A stretch of 64,000 nucleotides of DNA from Chlorella sorokiniana. Its lineage: Eukaryota > Chlorophyta > Trebouxiophyceae > Chlorellales > Chlorellaceae. The DNA lies in contig CP084613.1 in NCBI GenBank assembly GCA_025917655.1, forward strand, positions 3,164,001-3,228,000, given 5' to 3'. The translations under genes and the position numbers were made by a program. This document shows, one piece after another, positions 51,792 to 63,300 of the stretch (the stretch's first letter is position 1; each line of letters opens with the position of its first letter). The notes below the pieces were generated by a model, which saw nothing but the letters and a program-made list of their open reading frames with translations, was not told where the DNA came from and searched no databases.

Positions 51792-53850
51792 CTATCCGTG
51801 GCCATCAGGCGCCCGCGGCGCGGCTGCTCCTCCTGCCGCCGCCCTGCCCTCCTTCAGCTCAATCCACCGCGAGAAGAACTCGGTGGCCCGCAGCTGCTGC
51901 TGCCACAGCATGGCCCCCACGTAGTCGTGGCGCCGCCGCTCCTCAAGCCCCGCCACAGCTCCCTCCACAGCTTGCAGCACGCGATCCAGGTTGCGCTGCC
52001 GGTCGTACAGCAGCGGCAGCAGCTCAAAGCCGCGCCGCTGGCATGCCTGCCACAACCGCTCGTCGGCATACAGCTCCGCCGCCGCTGCAGCCACATCGCA
52101 GGCGTCGCCGTCGCTGACCACGCCGCCCCATGCGGCTGGCTGGCTCTCGCTTGCCTCCCCCTCGTTGCCGTCGGGCCCCAGGTTGGGCAGCTGCCACACA
52201 TAGCCGTCCTCGGCTGAATCACCATCAGGTCGGCTGCCTGCTGCAACTGTGGTTGCTGCGGCTGCATCCTGCGTGAGTGCGTCTGCTGCTGTCATGCCCT
52301 CTGCCCCGATCCCGGTGGTGGCCACGGGCAGCCCGTGCCACCAGCCGTCCACCACCTGCAGCAGGGGCCAGGTGGAAAAGGGCCATCCGCAAGCAAGCTG
52401 GCAGGCAGGCAAGCTCCCGGAGCAAGCTGCGGAGGGCGTGAGAGGATCCTGCCGCCGCACCTTGCCCTTCAGGCCGGCGCCAAAGCGCAGCGGCGCCAGC
52501 AGCACGCGGTACCGCAGCATGATGTCCAGGCTGGGGGCGAAGCCCTTCATGTGCACGCCCTCCTTCTGCGGCAGCAGCACGCGTGGCGCCCGGTCGACCC
52601 ATGTATGTTGAGGTTTGACCAGGCGCCGACGCCTGGCCGGCCATGTGCAGCGCAGAGCCTGTGGCGGCCAGCCACCTGTTCGGCGTGCCCTGCGCATGCA
52701 TGCTGCACGCAAGCCGCCAGGCGGCGGGCCCTCACCGGCCTGTGCAGCTGCTGGGCGGCTCCCCAGCGTACGCGCCGCACAGGTGCAGCTGGGCACCGCG
52801 GTGCTGCGGCGGCAGGGCCGCCCTCAGCGCGGGCCACACCTCCCGGCAGGCCCAGCGCGCAGAGTCCAGGTTGGGGGTGCCGCCAGTTGCCGATCATGAG
52901 GAAGTGCTCGCGCTCGTGGTAGGCGGGGCAGCGCTGCCCCTCGTCGCTGCTGCCGCTGCTGCTGCCGCTTGCCGGCGGCGCTGCGGGCGCGTGGGGAGGG
53001 GGGTGCGAAGAACGGCGCCAGGCACAGCTTGCTGGCTGGCACGCCGTACTGCTGGGTGAGCATGCTGAGCTCCATGGGGAGCACACCAGGGTGAGGTCGG
53101 ACCTGGGCAGCGGCAGCATCTGGTGAGGGGCCCGCCAGGGGCAGCCAGGGGAGGTCAGCAGGGAGCGGGCGGCGCGGCGCCCCACGCGCCTGCCGGCACT
53201 GCACGCAGCGGCCCGCGCTTGCCGGCACTGCATGCCGCGGACCGGGCCTGCCGGCACTGCACGCAGCGGTCCGCCCCCGCTGCCCCACCTGTGGATGGCG
53301 GCCAGCTCCCTCAGGCAGTCGGGGTCGGCGGCGTCTGGGCGGCAGGCCAGCACGTCGCGCTGCGCCGCCCCGCCTCGGCCAGTCGCCGGCGCGCCAGGCG
53401 CAGCGCGTGCACGTCCTGCATGTCCAGCACCCTGGCCGCGCCGCACAGCTCGCGCACGCGGAAGGAGAAGGCCTCCTCCGCGTAGAAGCGGTCAAAGACG
53501 ACGGCGGTGGGGCACGCCGCCGCCAGCACCGCCGCCAGCTGCGCCGCGGTTGGGCTGGCAGAAGTGCACCGCCACGCCAGAGGCCTCCAGCGCGGCGGCG
53601 TGCTCGTTGGGCGCGGAGGCCGAGGCGTACGCTACCGCCCAACCCCTGCCCTGGAAGGCCTCCAGAAGGTCGGCTGTCCGCACGCCTGCGGGACGTGCGA
53701 CACAGCGCGGTTGGTGCCGCCGCCCTGCACGCTTGCACTGGCACGCGCATCGCCCACCTGCTGCAGAGGATGAACGCTCAGGCCACACTGGACTGATGAA
53801 CAGCACGCTCTTTCCCTCGCCAGGGAGCCTCGAGCCGGGTGGCCCCGGGA
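51792..53850 (-). CDS. GT4-family glycosyltransferase
   Basis: GT-B fold sugar transferase, family 4 type; donor and acceptor unknown. Exons (minus): from about 53850 to 53758, 53289..53685, 52736..53102, about 52461..52670, 51792..52355. N-terminal Rossmann start VLFISPVWPERSSSAAGVR, TADLLEAFQGRGWAVAYASA, TAVVFDRFYAEEAFSFRVRE, then ARVLDMQDVHALRLARRRLA, DLTLVCSPMELSMLTQQYGV, EREHFLMIGNWRHPPNLDSA. C-terminal domain: KGFAPSLDIMLRYRVLLAPL, RFGAGLKGKVVDGWWHGLPV, ATTGIGAEGM, the classic GT4 donor-site region. The sequence then has an acidic Ala-rich insert and a helical tail ending APRAPDGHG. The first exon lacks an in-frame ATG, so an upstream exon is missing from my model. Several one-base frame breaks (for example near 53070). 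Possibly a polysaccharide or glycoconjugate enzyme. Confidence 0.8.
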
Positions 53851-54357
53851 GCGCTGCTGCCAGGCATAATGAGCGTTGCGATGTGCAGTTGCTGCCGCCG
53901 CGCTACCGCAGGGGACCGAATGGAGCGGCAGAGGCGGCGCCATTGCTGCTGCTGGATTCCAGGCGAGAGTGTGCTAGATGCACGTAATGCATACGCGTGC
54001 AAGTGGCGAAGGCAGTTCTGCAGGTGGCTGTGCGAAGCAGCTCCCCGCGCTGTTGCCATTCCAGGGAACATCCACGTATGCGTCGATCGGCATATATTTG
54101 CCAATTGGACACAGCGGCAGCTCGCAGCAGCTGGGAAGTTGCAAGAATGCGCTGCTGTGCAAGGCTCGACATTGAACGCGTGTACCGCTTCCCTACCTGT
54201 AACATTGCTGCATATCCATCAAACAAATCGATCGGACTTACAGGGCCGTAACTAGGAGTGCTTCCTGCACTCCGATCACTGTTGGCTCGCACGAGTAGGA
54301 CGCCGGTAGCGCCGTTTCGCTGATTTTCGGCCTGTGAAGTCTATCATCAGCAACGCC
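53851..54357. other. Divergent region (glycosyltransferase / Tudor-SN)
   Basis: About 500 bases that must hold the unseen first exon of the glycosyltransferase and the Tudor-SN promoter. No exon can be placed with confidence. Confidence 0.3.
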
Positions 54358-57300
54358 ATGGCGTCTGGAGGGTGGATGCGGGGTGTCATCAAGGAGGTGC
54401 CGAGTGGGGACACCGTCGTGGTTGCGGCAGGAGCCAAAGCTGGAGCCCTGCCCTCAGCGGAAAAGCGACTGACGCTGTCGAGCGTGCTCGCACCAAAGCT
54501 GGTGAGGCCCGATCACCCGTCTCCTGCAGTTTTATTCCTTGACCGAGTACTGCTGCAATTTTAGCGAGCAGGGAGGCTCACGGGGGTATTGGCAGCGTCC
54601 GCCAGCCGGGTGAGGCCCCCGCCCTTCCAGGCGGCACACCTACCCACCTTCTGCCCGCGCGCTTGCTGCCGCAGGGCCGCCGCGACGGCACCACCCGCGA
54701 CGAGCCTTTTGCCTGGCAGTCCCGCGAGTTCCTCCGCAAGCTGTGCATCGGCAAGGCGAGGTCGCTGCCTGGTGCCAGCACGGCCTGATGCAGTAGCCGG
54801 TGCCTCTGTCCCAGCACCGCACCTCACCGCAGCGAGTGCCGTCGGTTATTCCCGCTGCTGCTCTCCCGCCCCCTCCCCACCCGCAGCCCTGCGTGTTCCG
54901 GGTGGACTACGTGCTGGAGCAGGCGGGGAACAAGGAGTTTGGCACCGTGTTCATCAACGAGAAGGAGAATGTCGCGCTGACGCTGGCGGCGGCGGGGCTG
55001 GCCCGCGTGCGGCCGCCCAGCGACAAGCAGAGCCCGTACTACGAGCAGCTGAGCAAGGCGGCGGAGGACGCAGAGGCCAAGAGCCTGGGCCTGCACACCA
55101 AGGACAAGGATGCCGCTGCAGCTGCCGTGCGCGACCTGCCCTCTCCAGACGGTGAGTGTGTGTTGGAAAAGGGGGTGGCACCGGGCAGCCCGCTGGTACG
55201 GCAGGGCGGCGGCGAGGTGGCAGGCGCCGGGGTGGGTGGATGGCGCTGGCTGGCTGCCTCACCATCGTGGGCTTGCACCCCTTGCGCATAATTCGCAGAG
55301 TTTGATGCCGCGGGGCTGGTGGCGCGCCTGGGCAAGGGCAAGCCTGTGCAGGCGATTGTGGAGGCGGTGAACAGCGGCAGCACGCTGCGCGTCACGCTGC
55401 TGCCCGAGCTGCAGAGCGCAACCGTCATGGTGGCGGGCGTGCAGTGCCCTAGCATGGGCCGCCGCCCGCCCCCGCCGCCGCCCGGCGCCGGCAACCGCTG
55501 ACGGCGAGGAGGCCAACGGCACAGGGGAGTCGCGCCAGGCAGTGCGGCGGCGCTGGTGGCGGCTGGCACGCCAGCCACGGCTCCCGAGGCTCAGCCCGAG
55601 CCGTTTGCACGTGAGGCCCGCCACTTCACCGAGCTGCGCACGCTGAACCGGGAGGTGAAGGTGGTGCTGGCGGGGGTGAGCCAGTTTGGAGTGTTGGTGG
55701 GCAGCGTGCTGTTCGCGCCGCCGCCCGGCGCCACGCCGCCGCCGCCGGAGGGCGCCGCCAACGGCAGCCCCGCCCCGCGGCGCCAGCGGAGCAGGACCTG
55801 GGCAGCGCGTTGGTGCGGGCTGGGCTGGGCCGCACCGCCGAGTGGGGCCTCAACATGATGACCAGCGGCGCCTTCAAGCTGCGAGAGCTGGGTGCGCCAC
55901 GTGCTGCCCCCGCCTGCCGCTCCCTGGGCCCTTTATGCTGCATGCCCGCGCGCTGCGGCCAACCTCAGTAAGCGTGTGCAGCCTAAGGGCTCGGCTTGTG
56001 GCAACCTGGCCCCCTGCCCCCACCCCACCCTCCCAACCAAGCAGAGCGTGCCGCCAAGCAGGGCAAGGTGGGCATGTGGCACAACTACGTGCCCCAGACC
56101 GGCAACTCGGCCAAGCTGAGCGACAAGTTCCAGGGCACCGTGGCGGAGGTGGTGTCGGGCGACTGCCTGGTGGTCAAGGACAAGGCCTCGGGTGGGTCGG
56201 GTGGGGGCAGGCGAGGTGGAGCGCTCCGCGCTGCTGCCAAGCCAGGCTGTGCAGGCTGTGCACACGCGAATCGCTGGCGCCAGCCTGACCGCTGGAGGGG
56301 GTTGCCGGCCTTCTGATCAGCCGCCGCTGCTGCGTCCCGTGCAGGGGTGGAGCGGCGCGTCATGCTGAGCAGCATCCGCGCCCCTCGCACCGGCAGCCGC
56401 GACCGCCAGCCGGAGCCGTGGGCGCTGGAGGCCAAGGAGTTCCTGAGGTGGGTAGAGGCAGCGTGTGCGTGGGGGTGCGCGCCGTGGGCGGGTGCAGGCC
56501 TGCAGCACGACCTTCAGCCGCGGTCTGGAGCAGCCTTTCATGAACTGCGCGGCTGGTTTGAGCCACTCTGGCTACTGTCCCGGCGCAGCCCCCACGCCGA
56601 CCCGGGTGCCTGCACTCTCTCCATGCCGTGGCGCGTCCCCGCCTCCCCCTGCAGGCAGCGCCTGATTGGGCGGGAGGTGAGCGTGAGCATGGAGTACAAC
56701 CGCAAGGTGGCGCCCGCGGTTGGGGAGGGGGCTGCCCGCCCCGCCGAGGAGCGCACCATGGCCTTTGGCACCGTCACCGTCGCCGAGGGCGCGGGCGCGG
56801 ATCAAAAGGTGAGCACGGGAGGGGCTTGGGGGTGGGTGGTCGGGCGGCGCGGCCGCGAGGGGGCGGGGGGCTCCCAGGCAAGGTGGGGACTGCACGGGGC
56901 CACCACAGCACGGTGCCAGGTGCATCTGGAGTGCCACCCAGCACAGCGTGTTCTCTGCGTAAGTCTCAGAATAAGTCTGCTCCCCCCTCCCCCACATCCC
57001 CCACCCCCGCCCCCACCCCCACCCATTCCCCATCCCCAGGTCAACAACGTGGCCGAGCTGCTGCTGGTGCGTGGCCTGGCCCAGGTGGTGCGCCACCGCG
57101 CAGACGAGGAGCGGTCGGGTGGGTGCCGGCAGGAGGGGCGCACCCCTGCCGCCCCCGCTGGCTGGCGCTCTCGCCTTCAAGCTGCCTGCCCACGCTGCGC
57201 AGCGCAGACCCCTCCCAACACTCTCACACCCACACGCAGACACGCTTACCCTCCTCCCCCACGCCCTCTCACGTGCAGCCCACTACGAGGACTTGATGAA

Positions 57301-59990
57301 CGCTGAGCAGCAGGGCAAGGCTGGCAAGAAGGGGCAGTGGAGCAGCAAGGAGCCGCCGCGGCCGCATGTCAACGATGTGTCGCAGGCCGGCAGCGGCGCC
57401 CGCGCCAAGCAGCACCTGCCCTTCCTGCAGCGCGGGGCGGCTGGCCGCGGTGTGCGAGTTTGTGCTGAGCGGGCACCGCCTCAAGCTGCACATCCCCAAG
57501 GAGGGCGCCACCATCGCCTTCAACCCCTCGGGCGTGCGCTGCCCGCAGCGGGGCAGCCCGCGTCGGCGGGGCGCCCAGCGGTGGCGGAGGAGCCGTTCTG
57601 GGAGGAGGCGCTGCGCTTCACCCGCGAACACTGCTTGCAGGTGTGCGGGGGATTGGTGTGCGTTTGGGTGGTGGTGGTATGTGTATGTGTATGTGTATGT
57701 GTGTGTGTGTGTGTGGAGGGGGAGGGGGCTGACGCCGGGAACGTAACCTGGCCCTCACCCCAGCCTCCTGTGCCATGCCTGAGGCAGAGCCGGGTTCTTA
57801 TGCCTCCCCCTATTTCTCCACCTGCCCGCAGCGCGACTGCGAGGTGGAGGTGGTCAGCGTGGACCGCGCCGGCAACTTCCAGGGCACCGTGCGCTTCGGC
57901 AAGATGAACCTGGGGGTGAGCGCGGCGCGGGCCTGCCAGCTGGCGCAGCACGCAGACCCCTGGCTGCCCCTGGGGCTTGGGCCACGGCCACGGCTGGGCC
58001 GCCAACCCCGCCCCGGCATGTCCTTACACCCGTTTGCCCCCCGCCTCCCCCATCGATGGCAGTCGCGCTACTGGAGGCGGGTCTGGCCAAGCTGCACCCC
58101 TCCTTCGACCCTTACACCACCCCCGGTGGCAAGGAGCTGGAGGCGGCGCAGGCCAAGGCCCGCGCAGCCAAGCTGAAGGTGTGGGAGAAGGATGAGCCCG
58201 AGGCGGCGGCGCCCGAGGCCGAGGAGGAGGGCGCCGGCGCGGCCAACGGCACCGCGGGCGGCCGCGAGCGCATGGAGGTGGTGGTGTCGGATGTGACGGA
58301 CGCAAACGCGCTGTATGTGCAGGTGAGGGGGCCGCTGAGCAGGGCCTGGGGCTGGGCGCAGCCACCTCGGGTCCCTGGCGCTGGGAGGTGGCCCACAGGG
58401 GCAGCCTGGGGCCCCCGCTGCCCCGCCTCCGGCCCGGATTGATAGATTGGTGACCCCCCTCCTTCCCCGCAGGTCGCGGATGAGCCGCGCGTGATGTGGG
58501 TTGCCGAGCAGCTGGCGGAGCTGTCGCTTGCGGGAGCGCCGCCCCGCGGTGAGGCCCTGCCGCCGCCAGCTTGCTGGTCCCCTGCAGTTCTACAGCCCGC
58601 CGCGCCCACCCCTCTCAAGTTTCGCTGCTGCAAGCCCTCCTCCACCCACCCCCACCCACCCACCCACTCGATCCCCCACCCCTTGTCCCCTCCCTTGCGT
58701 GCGCAGGCACCGCTCAAGGCTGGCGACAAGTGCCTGGCCCTCAGCGCCGCCGACCAGCAGTGGTACCGCGCCACCGTGGAGCGAGCCTACGCCGCCGACC
58801 CGGTATGCTGCACCAGACCCGCCCCCGCTCCAGCCGTGCACCCGGCAGGAGCTGCCGTGCTACCCTTCCCACGCCACACACACTGACCCACCCACTAACA
58901 CAACATCCCCCAACACCCCCACATGCCGTCTCGCAGACCGCCCCCAAGTACGACGTGCTGTTCATGGACTTTGGCAACCGCGAGCACGTGGGCGCCTCCG
59001 CCGTGCGCCCCATGCCCCCCGCCCTGGCGGCGGTGCCTGGCCAGGCGCACGCCGCGTGCCTCGCCTTCCTGCGGGCTCCCGGGGTGGAGGAGGAGCACGG
59101 GGTGGATGCCGCGCAGCAGCTGTGGCAGCTGGTGGGCGGCAACCGGCGGCTGGTGGCGCACGTCGAGCGGCGCGAGCGGCTGGCGGCGCCCGGCAAGCAG
59201 TGGGGGCGGCGGCGCCCACCAAGCTGCACCTCACCCTGATGGAGCCCGGCAGCGACGACTACGCCGCCAGCATCAACGGCCAGCTGCTGGCGGCGGGGCT
59301 GGCGCGGCTGGCGGAGCCCAAGGGGCAGCAGGTGGGTACGCTTCGGGCTGCTGGTGGGGGTGGGGTGTGTTTTGCGGGGGCATGTGTGCTGAGGCGGTGG
59401 GGGCTGGAATGGGCTGCCAAAGGGTTAAGCACTGCGCCTCCGTTGGCACCACCTCCTCAGCAACAGCGCCGTGCAGGCAGCCACAGGCTGGGCATGCCCA
59501 GCCGCCAAGTGTGAGCACCCCCCGCCCCCATCCCCTCCATGCCCCCACTGCAGCCCCCGAAACCGCCGAGGTGCTGGAGGCGCTGCGCTCGTGCCAGGAG
59601 CAGGCGCGGCGCCGCCACCTGGGCATCTTTGAGTTTGGGGACCCCGACTCCGAGGGCGAGGACGACGGCGGCTTCCCGCGCTGGGCGGGCAGGCGGGCGG
59701 CCGCGGCCGGCGGTGATGCGCGTCGATCAGACAGCAGAGGCCCATCCTGTGTGTGGAGCGAACGGTGCACCTCCGGGACCAACCCTGTGGCTTGTGAGCG
59801 GAACAGACTGCGCCGGGCGTGGCCTGCCTGCCTGTCAGCGCCATGCGCTCGGCCCTTCCTTTCAGGCGGCCTGTCATGGTGCTGCTCTGTGCTGGTGGTT
59901 GCAACGTGCAAGGACAGGAATGCATGCAAAACGAGCGGTACAAAGGCCAGCACTGGGCGTAGGCCAGCCAACCAACTCAAAAGCGGGTAG
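54358..59990 (+). CDS. TSN1: Tudor-SN (SND1/TSN1)
   Basis: Four staphylococcal-nuclease-like domains plus a fifth interrupted by a Tudor domain; an RNA-binding protein of stress granules, RNA decay and splicing. Exons 54358..54501, 54675..54755, 54887..55151, 55299..55891, 56045..56191, 56345..56447, 56655..56808, 57040..57118, 57279..57640, 57832..57915, 58063..58322, 58473..58548, 58707..58802, 58937..59331, 59554 to the end. Blocks: WMRGVIKEVPSGDTVVV, REFLRKLCIGKPCVFRVDY, GTVFINEKENVALTLAAAGL, FTELRTLNREVKVVLAGVSQ, RVMLSSIRAPR, HYEDLMNAEQQGKAGKKGQW, FVLSGHRLKLHIPKEGATIA. Tudor: QQWYRATVE, YDVLFMDFGNREHV. End: HLGIFEFGDPDSEGEDDGGF. The intron after exon 2 has a GC donor (54756-54757). Many one-base breaks; one near the end would move the stop from 59990 to 59716. 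Confidence 0.92.
57679..57715 (+). repeat. GT/ATGTGT microsatellite in Tudor-SN intron
   Basis: Repeated ATGTGT then pure GT, between the exon ending at 57640 and the one starting at 57832. Confidence 0.85.
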
Positions 59991-60313
59991 CCACCTCAAA
60001 AGCGGCGCCAATGTCAGGAAGGAATGGCGCCTACTGATGGGAGGGGGAACGAAATGTGCCAAGTGCAGAACGGAGGAAGTGTGGGGCATGGGATGCGTCA
60101 ACAAAAAACATGTGTCGTGATACACTGTCCTACGCCTGCAAAGCTGCTACAAAGTGGCGCGGTGGGGCTGCGGCGCCGCACAGGTGCACGCTGCTTCGCG
60201 GGCTGCTGAGGCAGCCGCGGGCTGTTTGCACCTGCAGGCGCCCGTGTTGTCCTGCAACCTATCCTACAACGGTGGTACGGCGTGGCGGCTGGGCCTCATC
60301 TGACCTGCCGCCC
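59991..60313. other. Convergent 3' region (Tudor-SN / IBTK-like)
   Basis: About 320 bases between stop codons. No other feature recognised. Confidence 0.35.
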
Positions 60314-63300
60314 TCAACAGGCAGGCACAGCCTGCGGCGGCGGCTGCTGCTGCTGCGGCTGCTTGGGTTGCTGCTTCGGCTGGCGCGGCGGCCGGGGCGA
60401 CGCTTGGTCGCGCTGCCCTCGCCTGGCGCGGCGGCCATGCCTGGAGAGGGGGCGTCGGGGCTGTCGCCCTGCTTCCTGCCGCCCTCCGCTGCACCGCCGC
60501 GCTGGTCCTGGCCGTGCTTGCCCTCCCGGCCTTACGCCCTTTCCGCCCGCCTCCCCAGGCTGGCCGCCGCTGCGGTGGCTGCCGGCGCCTGGCTTGGGGC
60601 CGCGACGCTTGGCGCTGCGCGGTCCGTCGTCGCCGCCGCCTCGGCTGCCAGGCTGCTTCTGGGCAGCGAGGGGCTCATCGCCGCCCCGTGCCTCTGCTCC
60701 ATCCCTGCCTCTGCCAGGCCTGCTGCCTGCCCCCTGCCGCGCCCCGCACGCTGGCGGCGGGGGTGGGGGCTGCCGCGCAGTCCGCCGCGGCTGCGTCCCT
60801 CGGGCGCTGCCGCGGGGTCGGAGTCGGCCGGCTGGGCTGGCTGCTGGGCTGGAGCAGGCGCGTGGTGGGCCACCGGGCTGCCCTGGCCAAACTGCCTGGC
60901 CAGGGCGGCCAGCTCCTCCTCCTCGGTCTGGATGCTGAGCAGGGAGCGGGGGTCGGCACGCGACTCCTCTGGAACATACCTGCAGCGGGGGAGGTGGGCG
61001 GGCAGGAAAAGGGGGTGACTGCACCCCACAGCCGGCAAGTGCCCAAAGGGCAGCAGGCAGCGCGGTGCCAGGGCTCAACGGCCGGGATGCGGGCGGCAAG
61101 GGCCACAGCAAGGGCGACACCAGCCCGCCAACGCGCGCGGAGGCAGGGCCCGTACCCCGCACAGCCGCCCCTCACCACTTGCTGTGTGCAGGCACGGGCG
61201 CCGCATGGAAGGTGGAGGCGCGGCCCAGCGGGGAGGAGCCCAGCAAGCTGGCGCTGGCCGAGGGCGATGAGCCCAGCAGGGAGGCGGAGGCGGGCGGCGG
61301 GGCGGGCGGGCGCCAGGGCGGCAGCCCCGCTGCCGGGCGGTGCACTAGCGGCGGGGAGGTGCCCAGGGCGGGGAGGTGGCGGGGCGCAGCCGCCTGCTGC
61401 TCCTGCTGTATGGCGCGGAAGGAGGGCTGGCGGCCGGGGGACTGGCCCCGCTGGCACCACCCCACGCTGGCGGCGGGGGCGAGTCACGCTGCACCGCCAG
61501 CGGGCTGCTCTGCATGAAGCTCTGCAGCGTCAGGCGCAGCGGGGTGACGGCGGCCGCGGCGGCGGGCCCGTCTGCACCTGTCCGCGGCTTGGAGCCTGGC
61601 CGGGAGGGGAAGAGAGGAAAGAGGGGGCGGGGAGCATAGCAGAGCGTCAGCAAAGGTGAAAGCCTTCCATGTGAGGCACGCACAGCGGCGGCGGCGGCAG
61701 AGGGGGCGCCTGGCAGCGCGCTCACCAGACCCGGGAGTGCCGCGGGCGCCTGGGGGCGGCTTGCCCAGCCAGCCCTGCTGCTGCTGCTGCTGCTGCTGCA
61801 GCTGCTGCTCGGCCGCCTCCTGGCTGAGGATCTCCTTCAGAGAGGTGGGGCCCCCAAAACCTCCGCAGCCCGGGCGCCCCAGGCAGGCGCCGAGGCAGGC
61901 GCTGCTGCAGGCGCGGGGCGGCGCATCCAGCTCGCCACGCAGGAACATGGACAGGCCGCCTGCGGGGCGAGAGGAAGGGGGTGGCGAGGGTGCGTGGGTG
62001 TGTGTATGTGTCTGTGTGTAGAGGGGAGCTGTGGCGCTTCAGCAAGACGAGGTGGCTAGCGGTGGAGACGGCAGTGACAGGGGTCGCAGGCACCCAAAGC
62101 AGGCAAAGCAGCCAAAAGCTGTGGCTGGGCTGCACCCACCTTTGCGCTTGGAAGCGGACCTGGGCTTGGCTGCACCCGCCGCTGCCGCCTCCCGGCCTGC
62201 TGCCCGCCCAGCTGGCCCGGGAGCGCGCCGCTGTGGCTGCCACGCCGTCGGTGGCGGCGCTGGCGGCGAAGCCCACCTGGCTCCTGACCTGCAGGGCGGG
62301 CGCGCTGGGCTGCTGCGCCGCCGTGGACGTGGGCGGCTGCTGCTCGGCGGCGGCGGCCGCGCTGCCGGCGGCGCCAAAGGCGGGGACCAGGCTGGAGCTG
62401 GGCGGGGAGCAGCCCAGCAGGCTGCTGCCGCCATCAGCGAGCCCTTCGCCATGCTCAGCCGCCGCATCTGCCCCGCCTTCGGCAGCCGCACCCGCAGCCC
62501 TGGCAGCGCCCTTCTTGCCGCGGCTCCTGCCCGCCTTGCCGCCGCTGGGGGGCTGCAGCGGCTGCTGCCGCGGCCCCGCCCTTGCCAGCGCTGGCTGGGG
62601 CGGCGCCGGCGCTTGCGCCTGCCTCGCCCTCCCTGCCAGCGGTCGCCGCCCGCAGTATGGCGTGCACATCCGCCACCGCTGCACCGCCCTCCAGAGCCGC
62701 TGCCGCCGACTGGATGACGGGGCGCTGCAGCACCTTTGCAGCCTGCTGCGGGTCCAGCGGCGCCCCGCCGCCGCCCTCGCCTCCAGCTGCTCAATCTGCT
62801 GCAGCTTCTTGTGCAGCGTGCGCAGCAGGCGCTGCGCCGCCGCCTCCGCCACAGACTGCGAGCGGTCGCGGAAGGACGATGGGCCGGGGGCAGGCGGCAG
62901 CAGCGGCCAGCCCGCTCCGCACCCCGCCGCCGTTTCGACGTCGCCGTCGTCGTCGCCGAGACGCGCGGCCGCCGCCGTTGGCCGCCGGCCGGCCTGCAGC
63001 ACGCTGCCCAAGCGGGAGGGCGCAAGTTCCGTCGCACCATCGCAACCACGTCAGCATCAGCTGCCTCTGCCTGCGACTCTGCATCCCGCCGCTCCGCCGG
63101 TCCCACTGCTGCGGCAGCGGCGCCAGCGCCGCCGCCCGCCCCCGCCAGGCGCCCCTGAACAGGCGCTCCAGCTCGGCCAGCAGGTGGGGCGGCAGCTGCT
63201 CAAAGGCGCCCCCGCCTCCAGCAGCACAGCATCCAGGTTGCAGGCGGCCACCGCCAGGCAGTAGGCGCGCAGCAGCTCCGCGCCCGCCACGTCAGCATAC

